DNA of 64,000 nucleotides, taken from assembly GCF_002021565.1 (NCBI RefSeq), contig NZ_MSZX01000004.1:460261-524260 (forward strand), given 5' to 3'. Below, piece by piece: positions 25,708 through 34,751 of the stretch (position 1 is the stretch's first letter; every line of letters begins with the position of its first letter). The notes beneath the pieces are model-generated. The model saw only the letters and a program-made list of their open reading frames with translations. It was not told the origin of the DNA and searched no databases. Made by a program: the position numbers and the translations under genes. This DNA is from Paenibacillus selenitireducens. Lineage in GTDB: Bacteria; Bacillota; Bacilli; Paenibacillales; Paenibacillaceae.

Positions 25708-26151
25708 ATGAACGAACGATTCGTCAAGCATGCAACCTTCGTCGTCGAGCGGACTTATGCCGCTTCGCCGGAGCGGGTTTACCAAGCCTGGGCCGACCCG
25801 ATTGCCAAAGCCAAGTGGTTTTCGAAGCCGGACATCTTCGACTTTCAGGTTGGTGGACGCGAGTACAGCAGCGATGGGCCGCCGGAAGGGCCGATCTTTA
25901 TCTTCAACGCCAGTTACCAAGAGCTTGTTCCGGAGCAGCGCATTGTCTATACATACACCCTGGATTCGGGCGGAACACGCATCTCCGTCTCGATTACAAC
26001 GGTCGAGCTGATCAAGGTGAAGGGTGGCACGAAACTGATTTTTACGGAGCAAGGAGCTTACTTTGATGGACACGATACGCCGGAAGTTCGGGAACACGGT
26101 ACAAACTTCATGTTGGACGCACTGGGTAAGATATTTGAAGGGGAGGTATGA
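25708..26151 (+). CDS. SRPBCC/AHSA1-like protein
   Basis: A 147-residue START-like domain. ATG 25708 follows AGGAGGG. The family opening is visible (FVVERTYAASPERVYQAWAD, then WF), with the GGREYSSDG strand and the C-terminal helix ending FMLDALGKIFE. Members bind hydrophobic ligands or act as Aha1-like co-chaperones. The second gene of the MerR operon; its stop overlaps the next start. Confidence 0.85.
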   Translation: MNERFVKHATFVVERTYAASPERVYQAWADPIAKAKWFSKPDIFDFQVGGREYSSDGPPEGPIFIFNASYQELVPEQRIVYTYTLDSGGTRISVSITTVELIKVKGGTKLIFTEQGAYFDGHDTPEVREHGTNFMLDALGKIFEGEV

Positions 26152-26594
26152 ACATGACATTTGGTGAAAATGAACTTATTGCTACACGCGAGTACGATGT
26201 CCCGCGGGAGCTCGTGTTTCGGGCCTGGACAACCCCCGATTTGCTAGCTCGTTGGTGGGGGCCACATGGTTTCACCAATACGTTCCACGAGTGCGATGTA
26301 AGGTCAGGCGGCACGTGGCGATTCACCATGCATGGACCGAATGGCGTGGATTATCCGAACCATAACGTCTTTGCTGAGATCGTGCCGTTTGAGCGGATCG
26401 TGCTTGACCATCTATCCGACCACGAATTTCGGGTAACGGCTACCTTCGAGGGCTTCGAAGGCCGCACCAGGGTCACCATCCGTCAGCTTTTCAAGAAAAA
26501 AGAGGAGTTTGAACAAGCTAAGCCGTACTGCATAGAAGGTAATGAACAGAACCTTGATCGGCTTGGCAACCTGCTGGCGGAATTGGCCTCCTAG
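26148..26594 (+). CDS. SRPBCC/AHSA1-like protein, second copy
   Basis: A 148-residue START-like domain overlapping the previous gene by 4 bp, with GGGGAGG as ribosome site. It begins IATREYDVPRELVFRAWTTP and has the typical WWGPHGFTNTF motif of AHSA1-related proteins and a GGTWRF strand. Together with its neighbour it may form a hetero- or paralogous pair controlled by the MerR regulator. The ligand is unknown. Confidence 0.87.
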   Translation: MNMTFGENELIATREYDVPRELVFRAWTTPDLLARWWGPHGFTNTFHECDVRSGGTWRFTMHGPNGVDYPNHNVFAEIVPFERIVLDHLSDHEFRVTATFEGFEGRTRVTIRQLFKKKEEFEQAKPYCIEGNEQNLDRLGNLLAELAS

Positions 26595-26686
26595 TTAGGC
26601 AATTTATATCGGAAGAACCGCTACTATATCTAGCAAAAGGGTTTCCACTAGCGGCAACCCCATTTGACACTATCATGTGAAAAAGA

Positions 26687-26722
26687 AGAGGCATCTCGTA
26701 ATCATTATTACGAAATGCCTCT
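26687..26722 (+). terminator. Terminator of the MerR-SRPBCC operon
   Basis: AGAGGCATCTCGTAAT pairs with ATTACGAAATGCCTCT (one mismatch) around CATT, then TTTAATTT. The rest of 26,595-26,929 holds an upstream region with TATAAT at 26,889 for the chimeric frame. Confidence 0.85.
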
Positions 26723-26929
26723 TTAATTTGTCCCCAACGGATACTGTCTAACGAAATTGGATTGTTCCTTCATGGAACTTGATATTTCACCCCAGTTCTC
26801 ATTCGGTGCCGAATATCTTTTGAAAGCGGTGACAAAAATGCTCAATAAATCGTAATTATCCCCATTCATCCATTCTTTGTGCCTCCTCTATAATGAAGCT
26901 GTGAGAAAAGATCAGGAGGTGTTGATAGC

Positions 26930-27226
26930 ATGCAAGCAGAGGTGTTTGGAAGCAAGCAAGAGGAGGTGGTTCGCAGAAGGCAAGTGAAGAAGCCAGGACG
27001 ATTCAAAATGATGGATCAACTGGCACTGCAATCCATGGTCATACCTTCCGTCATCTTTTTATTTGTTTTCGCTTACATCCCCATGTACGATACGAGTGAA
27101 AACATAGGCTTACGAAATATTAACAAAAGATTAATGCTGTTTTATACGCAGGAAAAAGGTCTCTATATCGAGAGCTTGTTAGGAGAAGGAACAATCGTCT
27201 CCTTTGAGATCAGAAAACACACATAA
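26930..27226 (+). pseudogene. Chimera of LplB-type permease start and YesM-type kinase end
   Basis: ATG 26930 has an intact CAGGAGGTG ribosome site. Residues 1-53 are the N-terminus of a sugar ABC permease of the LplB type, with the first membrane span ending FLFVFAYIPMY. From about residue 57 (IGLRNINKRLMLFYTQEKGL to FEIRKH) the frame is the C-terminal ATPase end of a YesM-like sensor kinase. An in-frame deletion, junction about 27,090, fused two genes of a typical Paenibacillus sugar-uptake locus. Neither half can work alone. Confidence 0.8.
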
Positions 27227-27293
27227 TTTACATCGTATCGATAGAACCGAGACTTAAGCGAGTGGAAATGTTCCGTTTTTTTGCAATTTCCTC

Positions 27294-27324
27294 TTTAAAC
27301 TGGAGTTACTCCATACTTTATAAT
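27294..27324 (+). promoter_or_regulatory. MerR-type promoter
   Basis: -10 TATAAT (27319-27324), a 19-bp spacer containing the palindrome TGGAG-TTA-CTCCA (27301-27313), and a weak -35 TTTAAA. The layout fits activation by the following MerR regulator. Confidence 0.75.
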
Positions 27325-27400
27325 GATGGTAGAACGAAATATCCGCTACCAGCATCTGGACTGCGGCGTTAAGACTATCACGCTAAAAGGGGTGAATGAT

Positions 27401-28252
27401 ATGAACGGCTTCTCGATGATCAAGCTTACTTTCACCATTGGTGAGGTGTCGAAATTATTAGATATCCCGATCGACACCTTGCGCTACTATGACAAGATCG
27501 GATTGCTTCCGCCGCTCAAACGAGATGAAAACAAATACCGCTACTATGATCTGGAACAATTCGATTCTCTCATTACGATTCGAATGCTGCGCGCTATGGA
27601 TGTTCCCATTGAGCAGATTCAGAGACTTCTGGCGGATCATAATCTTAAGGAGATACGATCATTGCTATCCAGCAAGCAAAAAGATATTGAACGTCAGTTG
27701 ATCTATTTAACGCAGTTATCTAAGAAGTTGGTGGCGTTGAATGAGCAGTTTCAGCGGTTTGAAGATTCGGATACCATAGAATTGGTCAAACGGAGCTCAA
27801 GCTGGGTGCTGCTGACTGACTCGATCATGGAGAGTGGCGACAAGCGGCTTGGAAGCAAAGTGCAGCAGCAATTCCGCAGCATCAACGCCAATAAGGAATG
27901 GCTCGCTATCTGCCATATCATTTCCGTTGTGTCGATGGAGCATGTGATCGCGGGGCAATACCACACGTATTTGAACAATGGGATATTGTCCACTTTTCCG
28001 ATGGAGGGTGAAGCGGGAGGCTTCCAAAGGTTGGAGCCATGTTTATGTGCCCGAAAATATGCAGTGATCGACAAAGAGCGTTATTCCGAGCTGGACCATC
28101 ATTATGAGAAGATGAAAGCGTTTATCCATCGATGCGGTCTGCAGATCGCAGGGGATTCACTCGAAATAAACCTATATAACCAGTACAACAAGCACTACAT
28201 TGAAATTTACATACCTGTAGCTGAACAAGAAGGTGAGGGAGATGGATCATGA
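27401..28252 (+). CDS. MerR-family regulator with effector-binding domain
   Basis: A 283-residue regulator. ATG 27401 is chosen because AAGGGGTGA precedes it. Residues about 7-75 are the MerR HTH (FTIGEVSKLLDIPIDTLRYY; LLPPLKRDENKYRYYD), then a long dimerisation helix, and a C-terminal domain of about 150 residues resembling BltR/BmrR effector-binding domains (ending HYIEIYIPVAE). Its stop overlaps the start of the glycosidase gene by 4 bp, so both are one transcript, presumably induced by a small ligand. Confidence 0.85.
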   Translation: MNGFSMIKLTFTIGEVSKLLDIPIDTLRYYDKIGLLPPLKRDENKYRYYDLEQFDSLITIRMLRAMDVPIEQIQRLLADHNLKEIRSLLSSKQKDIERQLIYLTQLSKKLVALNEQFQRFEDSDTIELVKRSSSWVLLTDSIMESGDKRLGSKVQQQFRSINANKEWLAICHIISVVSMEHVIAGQYHTYLNNGILSTFPMEGEAGGFQRLEPCLCARKYAVIDKERYSELDHHYEKMKAFIHRCGLQIAGDSLEINLYNQYNKHYIEIYIPVAEQEGEGDGS

Positions 28253-29766
28253 AGAAGCTAACGATTGACGGACAACGAATTGTGAATGAGGATGGGGAGC
28301 AGGTCATCTTAAGCGGTATAAATCTCGTTTGCAAAAATAAGTCATTAGGCTATGTGGAACCTTGCGATGTAAGCCTATTCCAATGGTTTCAGGAACAGGG
28401 CTTCAATGTTATCCGTTTAGGCCTGATCTGGGATGGTGTGGAGCCCGAGCCAGGTATTTATGATGATGTATACTTGAGCAGAATCAAACAGCAGATCAGA
28501 TGGGCAGAGCAGCACCATCTCTACGTCTTTCTGGATATGCATCAGGACCTGTACAGCCAGCTTTATGGAGACGGAGCGCCGGCGTGGGCCACTTTAACGG
28601 ATGATCTGCCGCATATTGTCGGGGACATGTGGAGTGATGCTTATCTGAAAAGCCCAGCAGTGAATCGGGCTTTGGACCATTTTTGGCAAAACACGCCTGC
28701 TGCTGACGGAATTGGCCTACAGGATCATTATGAAGCGATGTGGAGGCATGTGGCTGCATTTTTCGCGGATTGCCCCAATGTGATCGGCTACGACATGATG
28801 AACGAACCTTACCCGGGGACGAGCGGGCAGCAGGTGTTTGGCGCCATGATCGCTGCTTATGCCGAAACTGTCATGGGAATGAACGAGGTCGATATGGAGC
28901 AGATTGCTGTACTGTGGTTTGATGACGAGAAGAAGCAGGAGATACTGCAAGGCATGGCGGATATGGACATATACCGAGTGTTGATGGATAGCGCGGAACA
29001 AGCCTCACAAGCCTTCGATCGGGATATACTCACTCCTTTCTTCAACAAGATCGCGGCAGCGGTTCGCTCCGTGGACTCTGATGGTTTCTTAATGCTGGAA
29101 ACGAGCTATTTTACGAATATGGGGGTGGAATCTGGAATCGAGCTTGTGCAAAATCCGGATGGAACGATAGCGCAACATCAGGTTTACGCACCACATGGTT
29201 ATGATTTGGTCGTTGATACGGATCACTACGAGATTTATAACCAGGAGAGAGTAAACTTCATCTTTTCAACCCACCGCAAGGTTCAGACTCGTTTGAGCAC
29301 GCCGGTTCTGATCGGCGAATGGGGTGCCTTTAATGCTCATCCAGCAACCTATGAGCTTGCAAAGGCAGTGAATTCTATTTTTGAGCAATATTTGTGGAGC
29401 AACACATTCTGGTGCTGGTATGACGGCTTCAAAGATACGCCTTTCGTAAAGGCGTTGAGACGCGGCTTTCCGCATACAACAGGAGGCGTGCTTATTGGCT
29501 ACCACTATGATTACGATACGGAGATTGTTAAAGTCGAGTATATCCCAAGCGGGGGTGAGACGCGGATCTACCATCCTCGCGCTGCTCTGCTTACAGCGGA
29601 AGATGTGCGGATTTCGGGAGCTGCGTCATATCAGATTGAACTGCATCCATACCCGAATACGGAGAGCGGATGGATTGCTGTCAGAGCTGAGAAGGGGGAA
29701 GGTCTGGTAACAATCATAGTTGGTACTAGTATTTCGAATTTAATCAACAGCGAAGTTCGTTATTAA
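28249..29766 (+). CDS. Glycoside hydrolase family 5, endoglycosylceramidase-like
   Basis: A 505-residue cytosolic (no signal peptide) retaining glycosidase. The TIM-barrel features include ILSGINLVCKNK, DMHQDLYSQLYGDGAPAWAT, the acid/base glutamate in MMNEP (E186) and the nucleophile in IGEWG (E357). The DMHQD...GDGAPAW pattern is characteristic of the endoglycosylceramidase-like part of GH5, so glycolipid or related glycosides are plausible substrates. A small beta-sandwich-like C-terminal region follows. Controlled with the upstream MerR gene. The last residues are encoded by a piece of the second structured element. Confidence 0.85.
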   Translation: MKKLTIDGQRIVNEDGEQVILSGINLVCKNKSLGYVEPCDVSLFQWFQEQGFNVIRLGLIWDGVEPEPGIYDDVYLSRIKQQIRWAEQHHLYVFLDMHQDLYSQLYGDGAPAWATLTDDLPHIVGDMWSDAYLKSPAVNRALDHFWQNTPAADGIGLQDHYEAMWRHVAAFFADCPNVIGYDMMNEPYPGTSGQQVFGAMIAAYAETVMGMNEVDMEQIAVLWFDDEKKQEILQGMADMDIYRVLMDSAEQASQAFDRDILTPFFNKIAAAVRSVDSDGFLMLETSYFTNMGVESGIELVQNPDGTIAQHQVYAPHGYDLVVDTDHYEIYNQERVNFIFSTHRKVQTRLSTPVLIGEWGAFNAHPATYELAKAVNSIFEQYLWSNTFWCWYDGFKDTPFVKALRRGFPHTTGGVLIGYHYDYDTEIVKVEYIPSGGETRIYHPRAALLTAEDVRISGAASYQIELHPYPNTESGWIAVRAEKGEGLVTIIVGTSISNLINSEVRY

Positions 29767-29782
29767 GACGTTATGTAACAGT
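29752..29782 (+). repeat. 3'-end piece of the second structured element at the GH5 stop
   Basis: GTTCGTTATTAAGACGTTAT matches the piece at 15,418 in 18 of 20 positions. It supplies the GH5 stop codon. The following 29,783-30,034 contains no recognised gene. Confidence 0.45.
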
Positions 29783-30034
29783 ACTAAAAGGCAGGAAGAT
29801 GCATATTAAAATAATTCTTGAATTACAAATAGCCCCATTTATACATACATGCTTTGCCTTTATGTTTATTTGCAAACTTAGATAACAATGAACATATCTG
29901 CTTATCAAGCCGCTTTTTAGCGTCTTTTTTCATTGTAACGAAACCTGTTTTCGAGTAGAACATTTTTTCAATTCGTAATATTGAGAAAAAAAGGGATTTG
30001 TATTAAAGTGAGTTATTTTTGATCTGATAGAAGG

Positions 30035-31003
30035 GTGGATCATGAAATTGAATATGATAGAGATACCTTTCGGAATATCCGACGAAATTTAGGATTAATT
30101 TTGGAACTAATCAATGATCATACTGATGTTTTACCTACTAGGGATCCTGCGCGTTCAAAACATGAAGTTAGAGGTGGGTACAAAATCGCAAGTAGGCGCG
30201 GTGCAAGGCTTGATGAAGTAGAAGTGTTCAATTTCTATTTCAAATTCAGAAGTCACTTACGAGGCGATGGTATTGCGTTAATGTATCGAACCAATCATAA
30301 CCAAGAGCGTATTATATTATTACCGGATAATACGGAGCGAAGATATTCAGACGAGCGTCGGAGTTATCTTGGTGTAGCTAGGGGGTTGTTGTTCAGAGGT
30401 TGGATGGATTCAGATGAACAAAGTGAGTTGATCGAAAATCTACAGTTATTAAATGTTCATGAGCGATGTGCCCAAAGCCTACAACATGAGTATGGGCATA
30501 TCTTGCATTGGAGAGAGTTCGATCATCTTGGTATCCATTCGCCTCTAGATATATACGATTGGTTTGTGGAACATGGTTATTATGAACTTGTGGAGATGAG
30601 AATGCCTGGTTTTGAAAACAAATCAGCTTTGGATAAAGTATGGATTTTAAAAGAGGCATTCGTGGAAGATTACCGGATTTCCTTGGATTTATCGGATACG
30701 AATGGTAAGTTTATATTACCAAATAAGTTTTGCCACTTTGGAGATTTCCAGATGCCTGAATTATTAAGCGAAGGAGTGAAGATCATGAAAAAAATGATTG
30801 CCAATCAAATTGGTTCATCCCCAAGCCAGCGACCCACTTCTTCTTCGGAGATGGATTCACTCGAAGTAATTCGAAGGGTTTCTGATGAAGGGTTTAAAAC
30901 CAAATGGAGAGCTGGTCAGAAACGTTCAAATCAAACAACTATGGATAAAGATCGTGCTGCGTTGAGACAAATGAGTGAAGCGGCGATAAGTTTAGATATG
31001 TAA
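30035..31003 (+). CDS. Putative zincin-like metallopeptidase-domain protein
   Basis: A 322-residue protein that starts at GTG 30035, where the ribosome site is poor. It contains LQHEYGHILHW (about residues 149-159), a short HExxH zinc site, followed after about 60 residues by WILKEAFVEDYRI, whose glutamate could be the third ligand. The C-terminal 80 residues are polar and Ser-rich. No signal peptide. I do not recognise the family; related arrangements occur in secreted toxins and phage-linked peptidases. A strong terminator follows. Confidence 0.6.
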   Translation: MDHEIEYDRDTFRNIRRNLGLILELINDHTDVLPTRDPARSKHEVRGGYKIASRRGARLDEVEVFNFYFKFRSHLRGDGIALMYRTNHNQERIILLPDNTERRYSDERRSYLGVARGLLFRGWMDSDEQSELIENLQLLNVHERCAQSLQHEYGHILHWREFDHLGIHSPLDIYDWFVEHGYYELVEMRMPGFENKSALDKVWILKEAFVEDYRISLDLSDTNGKFILPNKFCHFGDFQMPELLSEGVKIMKKMIANQIGSSPSQRPTSSSEMDSLEVIRRVSDEGFKTKWRAGQKRSNQTTMDKDRAALRQMSEAAISLDM

Positions 31004-31011
31004 TCAACAGA

Positions 31012-31039
31012 GACCAGATAAATCTGGTCCTTTTTTTTT
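31012..31039 (+). terminator. Intrinsic terminator
   Basis: GACCAGAT-AA-ATCTGGTC followed by C and a run of nine T. From here to the repeat at 31,308 no gene was recognised. Confidence 0.92.
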
Positions 31040-31307
31040 GCTAGAGCTTGCAGTCAAAGATTTTGTTAGAAAATACAATCACACTTTAATCCTCCTTTGG
31101 TGTCGGCTGACAAGAACATTGTCCGAATGAAGACCCGCGTACCTAGCAATTCTGACTCGCAGGTGTTCAGATTGACTGCAAATGATGTCAAAACAGCGTA
31201 TGTAAAATGGGATCCAAGATTTTGCTGGAAATTGACAATTTAAGAGCATGACTCGTTCATCACAATGCTGCCAAGAATAGAATTGATGAGGGACGATACA
31301 AGTAAGC

Positions 31308-31386
31308 ATTAAGCTAACGGACACGATAGTTCAATAACATCGTGGAGGCTGCCGAGGCGTTGAACTAACGGGCAGATTTGTTCAAG
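31308..31386 (+). repeat. Composite repeat
   Basis: A: AAGCTAACGGACACGA then TAGTTCAAT. Centre shortened (GAGGCTGCCGAGG). B: TTGAAC...GTTCAA around TAACGGGCAGATTT. From here to 31,593 no gene was recognised. Confidence 0.85.
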
Positions 31387-31593
31387 CCCTTCACCGGAAG
31401 TGTACTTGTGCGGCACAAAATGGCAATGCCCTCTTCGTTTTGATGATCCCTCCTGAAAAAGAGAATGACCCCTCAGAAAGGAGTCTTGGCACTAGTCACG
31501 AATATGATATATGTTCGATAATTTACTTGATTCGGTTCTTAAGCTCTAAAGAGCAGTAGTATTGAAGAAGAATGTTATATTTGAGGTGGTTAT

Positions 31594-32616
31594 ATGCAAG
31601 CGAGTGTTGTACAGAGGATTCGACTCGTTCGAGAAAATAACGATTTCTCTGGAACAGTTTTTGTTAAAGATGAATCGAATTCCTTGGTGGAGTTGAGTTT
31701 CGGATATGCAAATCGATCGGAACAATTATCAAATAATACATTGACTCGATATGGGATTGCTTCAGGATGCAAGATTTTCACCGCCGTAGCTATTTGTCAG
31801 CTCGTTGAAAGCGGGAAACTATCCTTCGATTCAAGGATCAAAGACTGCGTTGATTTTGACTTCCCGTATTTCGATGAAGAAGTAACAATTCATCATCTTC
31901 TAACGCACACTTCGGGAAAACCAGACTACTTTGATGAAGAGATTATGGATGACTTCGAAGAGTTGTGGCGTGAGACACCTATGTACCACATAAGAAAACT
32001 TAAGGATTTCTTACCGCTGTTTCAGGACAGACCAATGAAATTCGATGTTGGAACGCAATTTAGTTATAATAATGCAGGTTATATTTTGTTGGGCTTGATC
32101 GTTGAAGCGGCGACTCAACATAGTTTTACCGAATTTGTTCACGAAAATATTTTTAACAAAGTTGGTATGAGTAGGTCAGGTTATTTTGAGTTCGATACTC
32201 TTCCATCAAACACAGCACAAGGGTATATCGACTTCTCGGATGGTACGTGGAAGACAAACATCTATTCTTTGCCTGCCAAAGGCGGTTCTGACGGTGGAGC
32301 ATTTGTAACTGTTAATGACATGGAAAAGTTCTGGGAAGCACTTGTGACACATCAGTTACTAAGCCCTTCGACCACTCAGAGAATGCTTACTGCTCATGCA
32401 AAGGTCGATAACGGAGACAATTTTTACGGATATGGAGTCTGGATCGCGAAAAATGAAAAAGATGAAATCGTAAAGTATCACGTAATGGGCTACGATCCTG
32501 GCGTGAGCTTCCATTCTGCCTATTATCCACGTAAATCGATTAAAGCCGTTGTGTGTTCAAATAGGTCATCGGGTGCGTATGACATGATGGAATGTATTGA
32601 TGACGAGATTTTTTAG
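31594..32616 (+). CDS. Serine hydrolase of the beta-lactamase fold
   Basis: A 340-residue cytoplasmic serine hydrolase with GAGGTGG before the ATG. The SxxK motif is SGCK (in YGIASGCKIFTAVA), the second motif YNN (FSYNNAGYILLG), plus HHLLTHTSGKPDYF. It belongs to the same broad class as the gene at 24,036 but differs in detail (a longer segment before YNN). No export signal, so a peptidoglycan role is unlikely. It lies between two composite repeats. Confidence 0.87.
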   Translation: MQASVVQRIRLVRENNDFSGTVFVKDESNSLVELSFGYANRSEQLSNNTLTRYGIASGCKIFTAVAICQLVESGKLSFDSRIKDCVDFDFPYFDEEVTIHHLLTHTSGKPDYFDEEIMDDFEELWRETPMYHIRKLKDFLPLFQDRPMKFDVGTQFSYNNAGYILLGLIVEAATQHSFTEFVHENIFNKVGMSRSGYFEFDTLPSNTAQGYIDFSDGTWKTNIYSLPAKGGSDGGAFVTVNDMEKFWEALVTHQLLSPSTTQRMLTAHAKVDNGDNFYGYGVWIAKNEKDEIVKYHVMGYDPGVSFHSAYYPRKSIKAVVCSNRSSGAYDMMECIDDEIF

Positions 32617-32760
32617 TCCATTTCGAGTTGATTCTTCTTCAGGTAACGGTGGCTCAAAGTTGAATAAAGCGTGCATAGATAGGATCTTCCCACAAACAAT
32701 GGCAAAAATTTGCCGATACAGACAGCACGGAGAACGTAACAGAGGGAGAAGCCCAGATCA

Positions 32761-32857
32761 TTGAACTAACGGAGAACGATAGTTCAAACAACCAGGGAGC
32801 AGACCGCTACGGGCAGCTGCTCCCTTTCGCATTGAAGTAACGGCAGGATAGTTCAAA
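32761..32857 (+). repeat. Complete composite repeat with perfect A hairpin
   Basis: A: TTGAACTA (32761-32768) and TAGTTCAA (32780-32787) perfectly paired around ACGGAGAACGA. Centre: GGGAGCAG with CTGCTCCC. B: TTGAAGTA and TAGTTCAA around ACGGCAGGA. Confidence 0.92.
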
Positions 32858-32858
32858 A

Positions 32859-32885
32859 CTGCCGGCGTCGGATCCGGCAGCTTTT
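32859..32885 (+). terminator. Hairpin with T-run next to the repeat
   Basis: CTGCCGG and CCGGCAG pair around CGTCGGAT, followed by CTTTT. Between here and 33,258 I see no gene. Confidence 0.6.
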
Positions 32886-33258
32886 GTCGTTTAAAAGGTC
32901 GAACGAATATTTCAGGTATCTCGGTTATCGATACATGTTCTTGTCTGGGCCGGGCGGCGTCACAATTCGGATCGGACATTAATGCGGTATGCGGTCAGTT
33001 GTACCGAACCGAATAGTGAACGTAGCATGATTTCAAAAAACTTTGCCTTTAGCCGAATTCACCTAAACTGGAAGTTGAGATGAAATGAGGAGGCTGGCGT
33101 ATTGGAACACCATATAGGTAGTTGTCATATCCGCAATATTATCGGAATGGAGACGTACAGTGCAAGGAAAATCTGGTATTGCCGAATTTTCATTGACTTT
33201 ATTTTCATAAGACATCTTTTGTAGAATTGAAAGAAAGATGTACCTTTTTGTTCCATCT

Positions 33259-33385
33259 GTTTGTATATACCTGCATTCCGTTATTATCGGTGCAGGTTTT
33301 TTTATTAACTTGACTTAGAGCTAACTCTAAGTTGTAAACTAACTTTAATCAAAAGAGATGGATGATGTTATTGTATTCATGGTAA
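33259..33385 (+). promoter_or_regulatory. Copy 1 of a duplicated terminator-MerR promoter module with aborted gene
   Basis: Terminator CCTGCA...TGCAGG plus T-run (33270-33304). Then -35 TTGACT (33310-33315), 19-bp spacer and -10 TAAACT (33335-33340) over a near-perfect palindrome (CTTAGAG...CTCTAAG). An ATG ATG TTA TTG TAT start follows at 33362, identical to the MerR gene at 36,895, but it stops after seven codons (33383-33385). The MerR gene body has been lost here. From here to 33,558 no further gene is seen. Confidence 0.75.
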
Positions 33386-33558
33386 ACGTTTTTTCCTGCG
33401 CCTGGGTCTCCAATAAAAAGACCTATTCCCTTAAAGTATAGACAAATCCTCAAAAAAAGTTATATCCTTTAGTTGATATTGAAGCACTTCATTGGGTTTG
33501 ATTTCTTAGGCTTTAACATAAGAAAATACAAAATTCACAAAGGGGAGTAAGGTTCATA

Positions 33559-33600
33559 ATGCAGTTAAATTTATCATCTCCAGGCATGATTCGAAAATGA
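33559..33600 (+). CDS. 13-codon frame overlapping the kinase start
   Basis: ATG 33559 has a strong AAAGGGGAGTAAGG ribosome site, better than any before the kinase itself. The frame encodes MQLNLSSPGMIRK and its TGA overlaps the kinase ATG (ATGA). It may be a translational-coupling leader peptide, or the stub of a truncated gene. Confidence 0.4.
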   Translation: MQLNLSSPGMIRK

Positions 33601-34751
33601 GTGATCAAAGGAAATGGCATTGGTTGGACTATTTTCTATTTCTCATGCGTACGGTATGGTTTGCATTTAATGGCTACGCGATATTTAGTAGTACGATTGG
33701 TTCAGAAAAGTGGATTTTACTTTTATGGGCTAGTTGTTCTTATATATTACCCCATCTATTTTATCGACCTAGGCTTATTAAATTCCAATATTATTTAATG
33801 GCCGAGGTGCTGTTAACGGGTTCTTTGTTTATTTACTTATCGAGTCAGTATGATATATCAGTGACTTACAGTTTTTTACTTGTGCCTATCCTTACTCTTG
33901 CTTATGCTTGTCAAGTTAAGCCATTAATTTGGTTAGGACCTTTCGCCGTATTAGCTAGTACATGGGCAGGCAGTCTCTTCACTAATCAGGATTTCTTTAA
34001 ACTCTTCATTGATACTACTATTTTTTATGGTATTGGGTTTTGTTTAGGAAGGATGACCATTGTCAACAAAGCTAATAAAGAGTTAATTGCCTCTATAGAG
34101 GAAAAAAACAAGGATTTGGAATATTACGCGAAAAAGATTGAGGAACTAACGATTAAGGAAGAACGAAATAGAGTTTCACAAGATTTGCATGATACGGTAG
34201 GCCATATTTTCACATCAGTCATAACAAGTTTGGATGCCCTTCCTTTTCTATATCAGGCAGATCAAAAAGAAGCAGAAAAAAGTATAAAAGAGATATCAGA
34301 TTTAGCACGAAATGGATTAAACGATGTGAGAAAGACAATTCACCATATGTCTTCAACGGACCATCAGACGCTTGTTGAATCAGTGAAAGAATTGATTGCT
34401 GATTTTATGAAACATACATCAACGGATATACAACTGAATGTCGAAGGGGAAGCGACCAAAGTCAGTGAAAGAGTAAAGTTAGCCATTATTCGTTGTATCC
34501 AAGAAGGACTTACAAATGCGAAAAGACATGGTCAGGCCACTTTTATTAAAGTAAATATTTCGTTTGAACAAGAAGAGTTGATCGTTCTTATCGAAGATAA
34601 TGGAAATGGTTGTAATGAATTGAATTTAGGATTTGGCTTACGCTCCATGAAAGATCGAATATCGGCATTAGCGGGTACGGTTAACTTTGATTCTAAATTG
34701 AATAATGGTATGAGGATCACGTGTAACATACCTATGGCAAAGGAAGTTTAA
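33597..34751 (+). CDS. NarL-type sensor histidine kinase
   Basis: A 384-residue membrane kinase. Five or six membrane spans occupy residues 1-155, without an obvious extracellular sensor. A coiled linker follows, then the HisKA_3 phosphoacceptor in RNRVSQDLHDTVGH (H198) and a HATPase_c domain (IRCIQEGLTNAKRHG; EDNGNG; GFGLRSMKDR). The start overlaps a 13-codon frame and the stop overlaps the response-regulator start, giving tight coupling. Similar systems in Bacillales (DesK/LiaS type) sense membrane state; the signal here is unknown. Confidence 0.92.
   Translation: MSDQRKWHWLDYFLFLMRTVWFAFNGYAIFSSTIGSEKWILLLWASCSYILPHLFYRPRLIKFQYYLMAEVLLTGSLFIYLSSQYDISVTYSFLLVPILTLAYACQVKPLIWLGPFAVLASTWAGSLFTNQDFFKLFIDTTIFYGIGFCLGRMTIVNKANKELIASIEEKNKDLEYYAKKIEELTIKEERNRVSQDLHDTVGHIFTSVITSLDALPFLYQADQKEAEKSIKEISDLARNGLNDVRKTIHHMSSTDHQTLVESVKELIADFMKHTSTDIQLNVEGEATKVSERVKLAIIRCIQEGLTNAKRHGQATFIKVNISFEQEELIVLIEDNGNGCNELNLGFGLRSMKDRISALAGTVNFDSKLNNGMRITCNIPMAKEV

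Noticed and set aside
29823..29963. 46-codon minus-strand frame rich in Lys (MFYSKTGFVT start)
   Set aside because: Protein-like composition but no ribosome site and no recognisable family; too short to support.
31079..31324. 81-codon minus-strand frame before the repeat at 31,308
   Set aside because: It starts inside the repeat, has no ribosome site and no similarity to any family I know.
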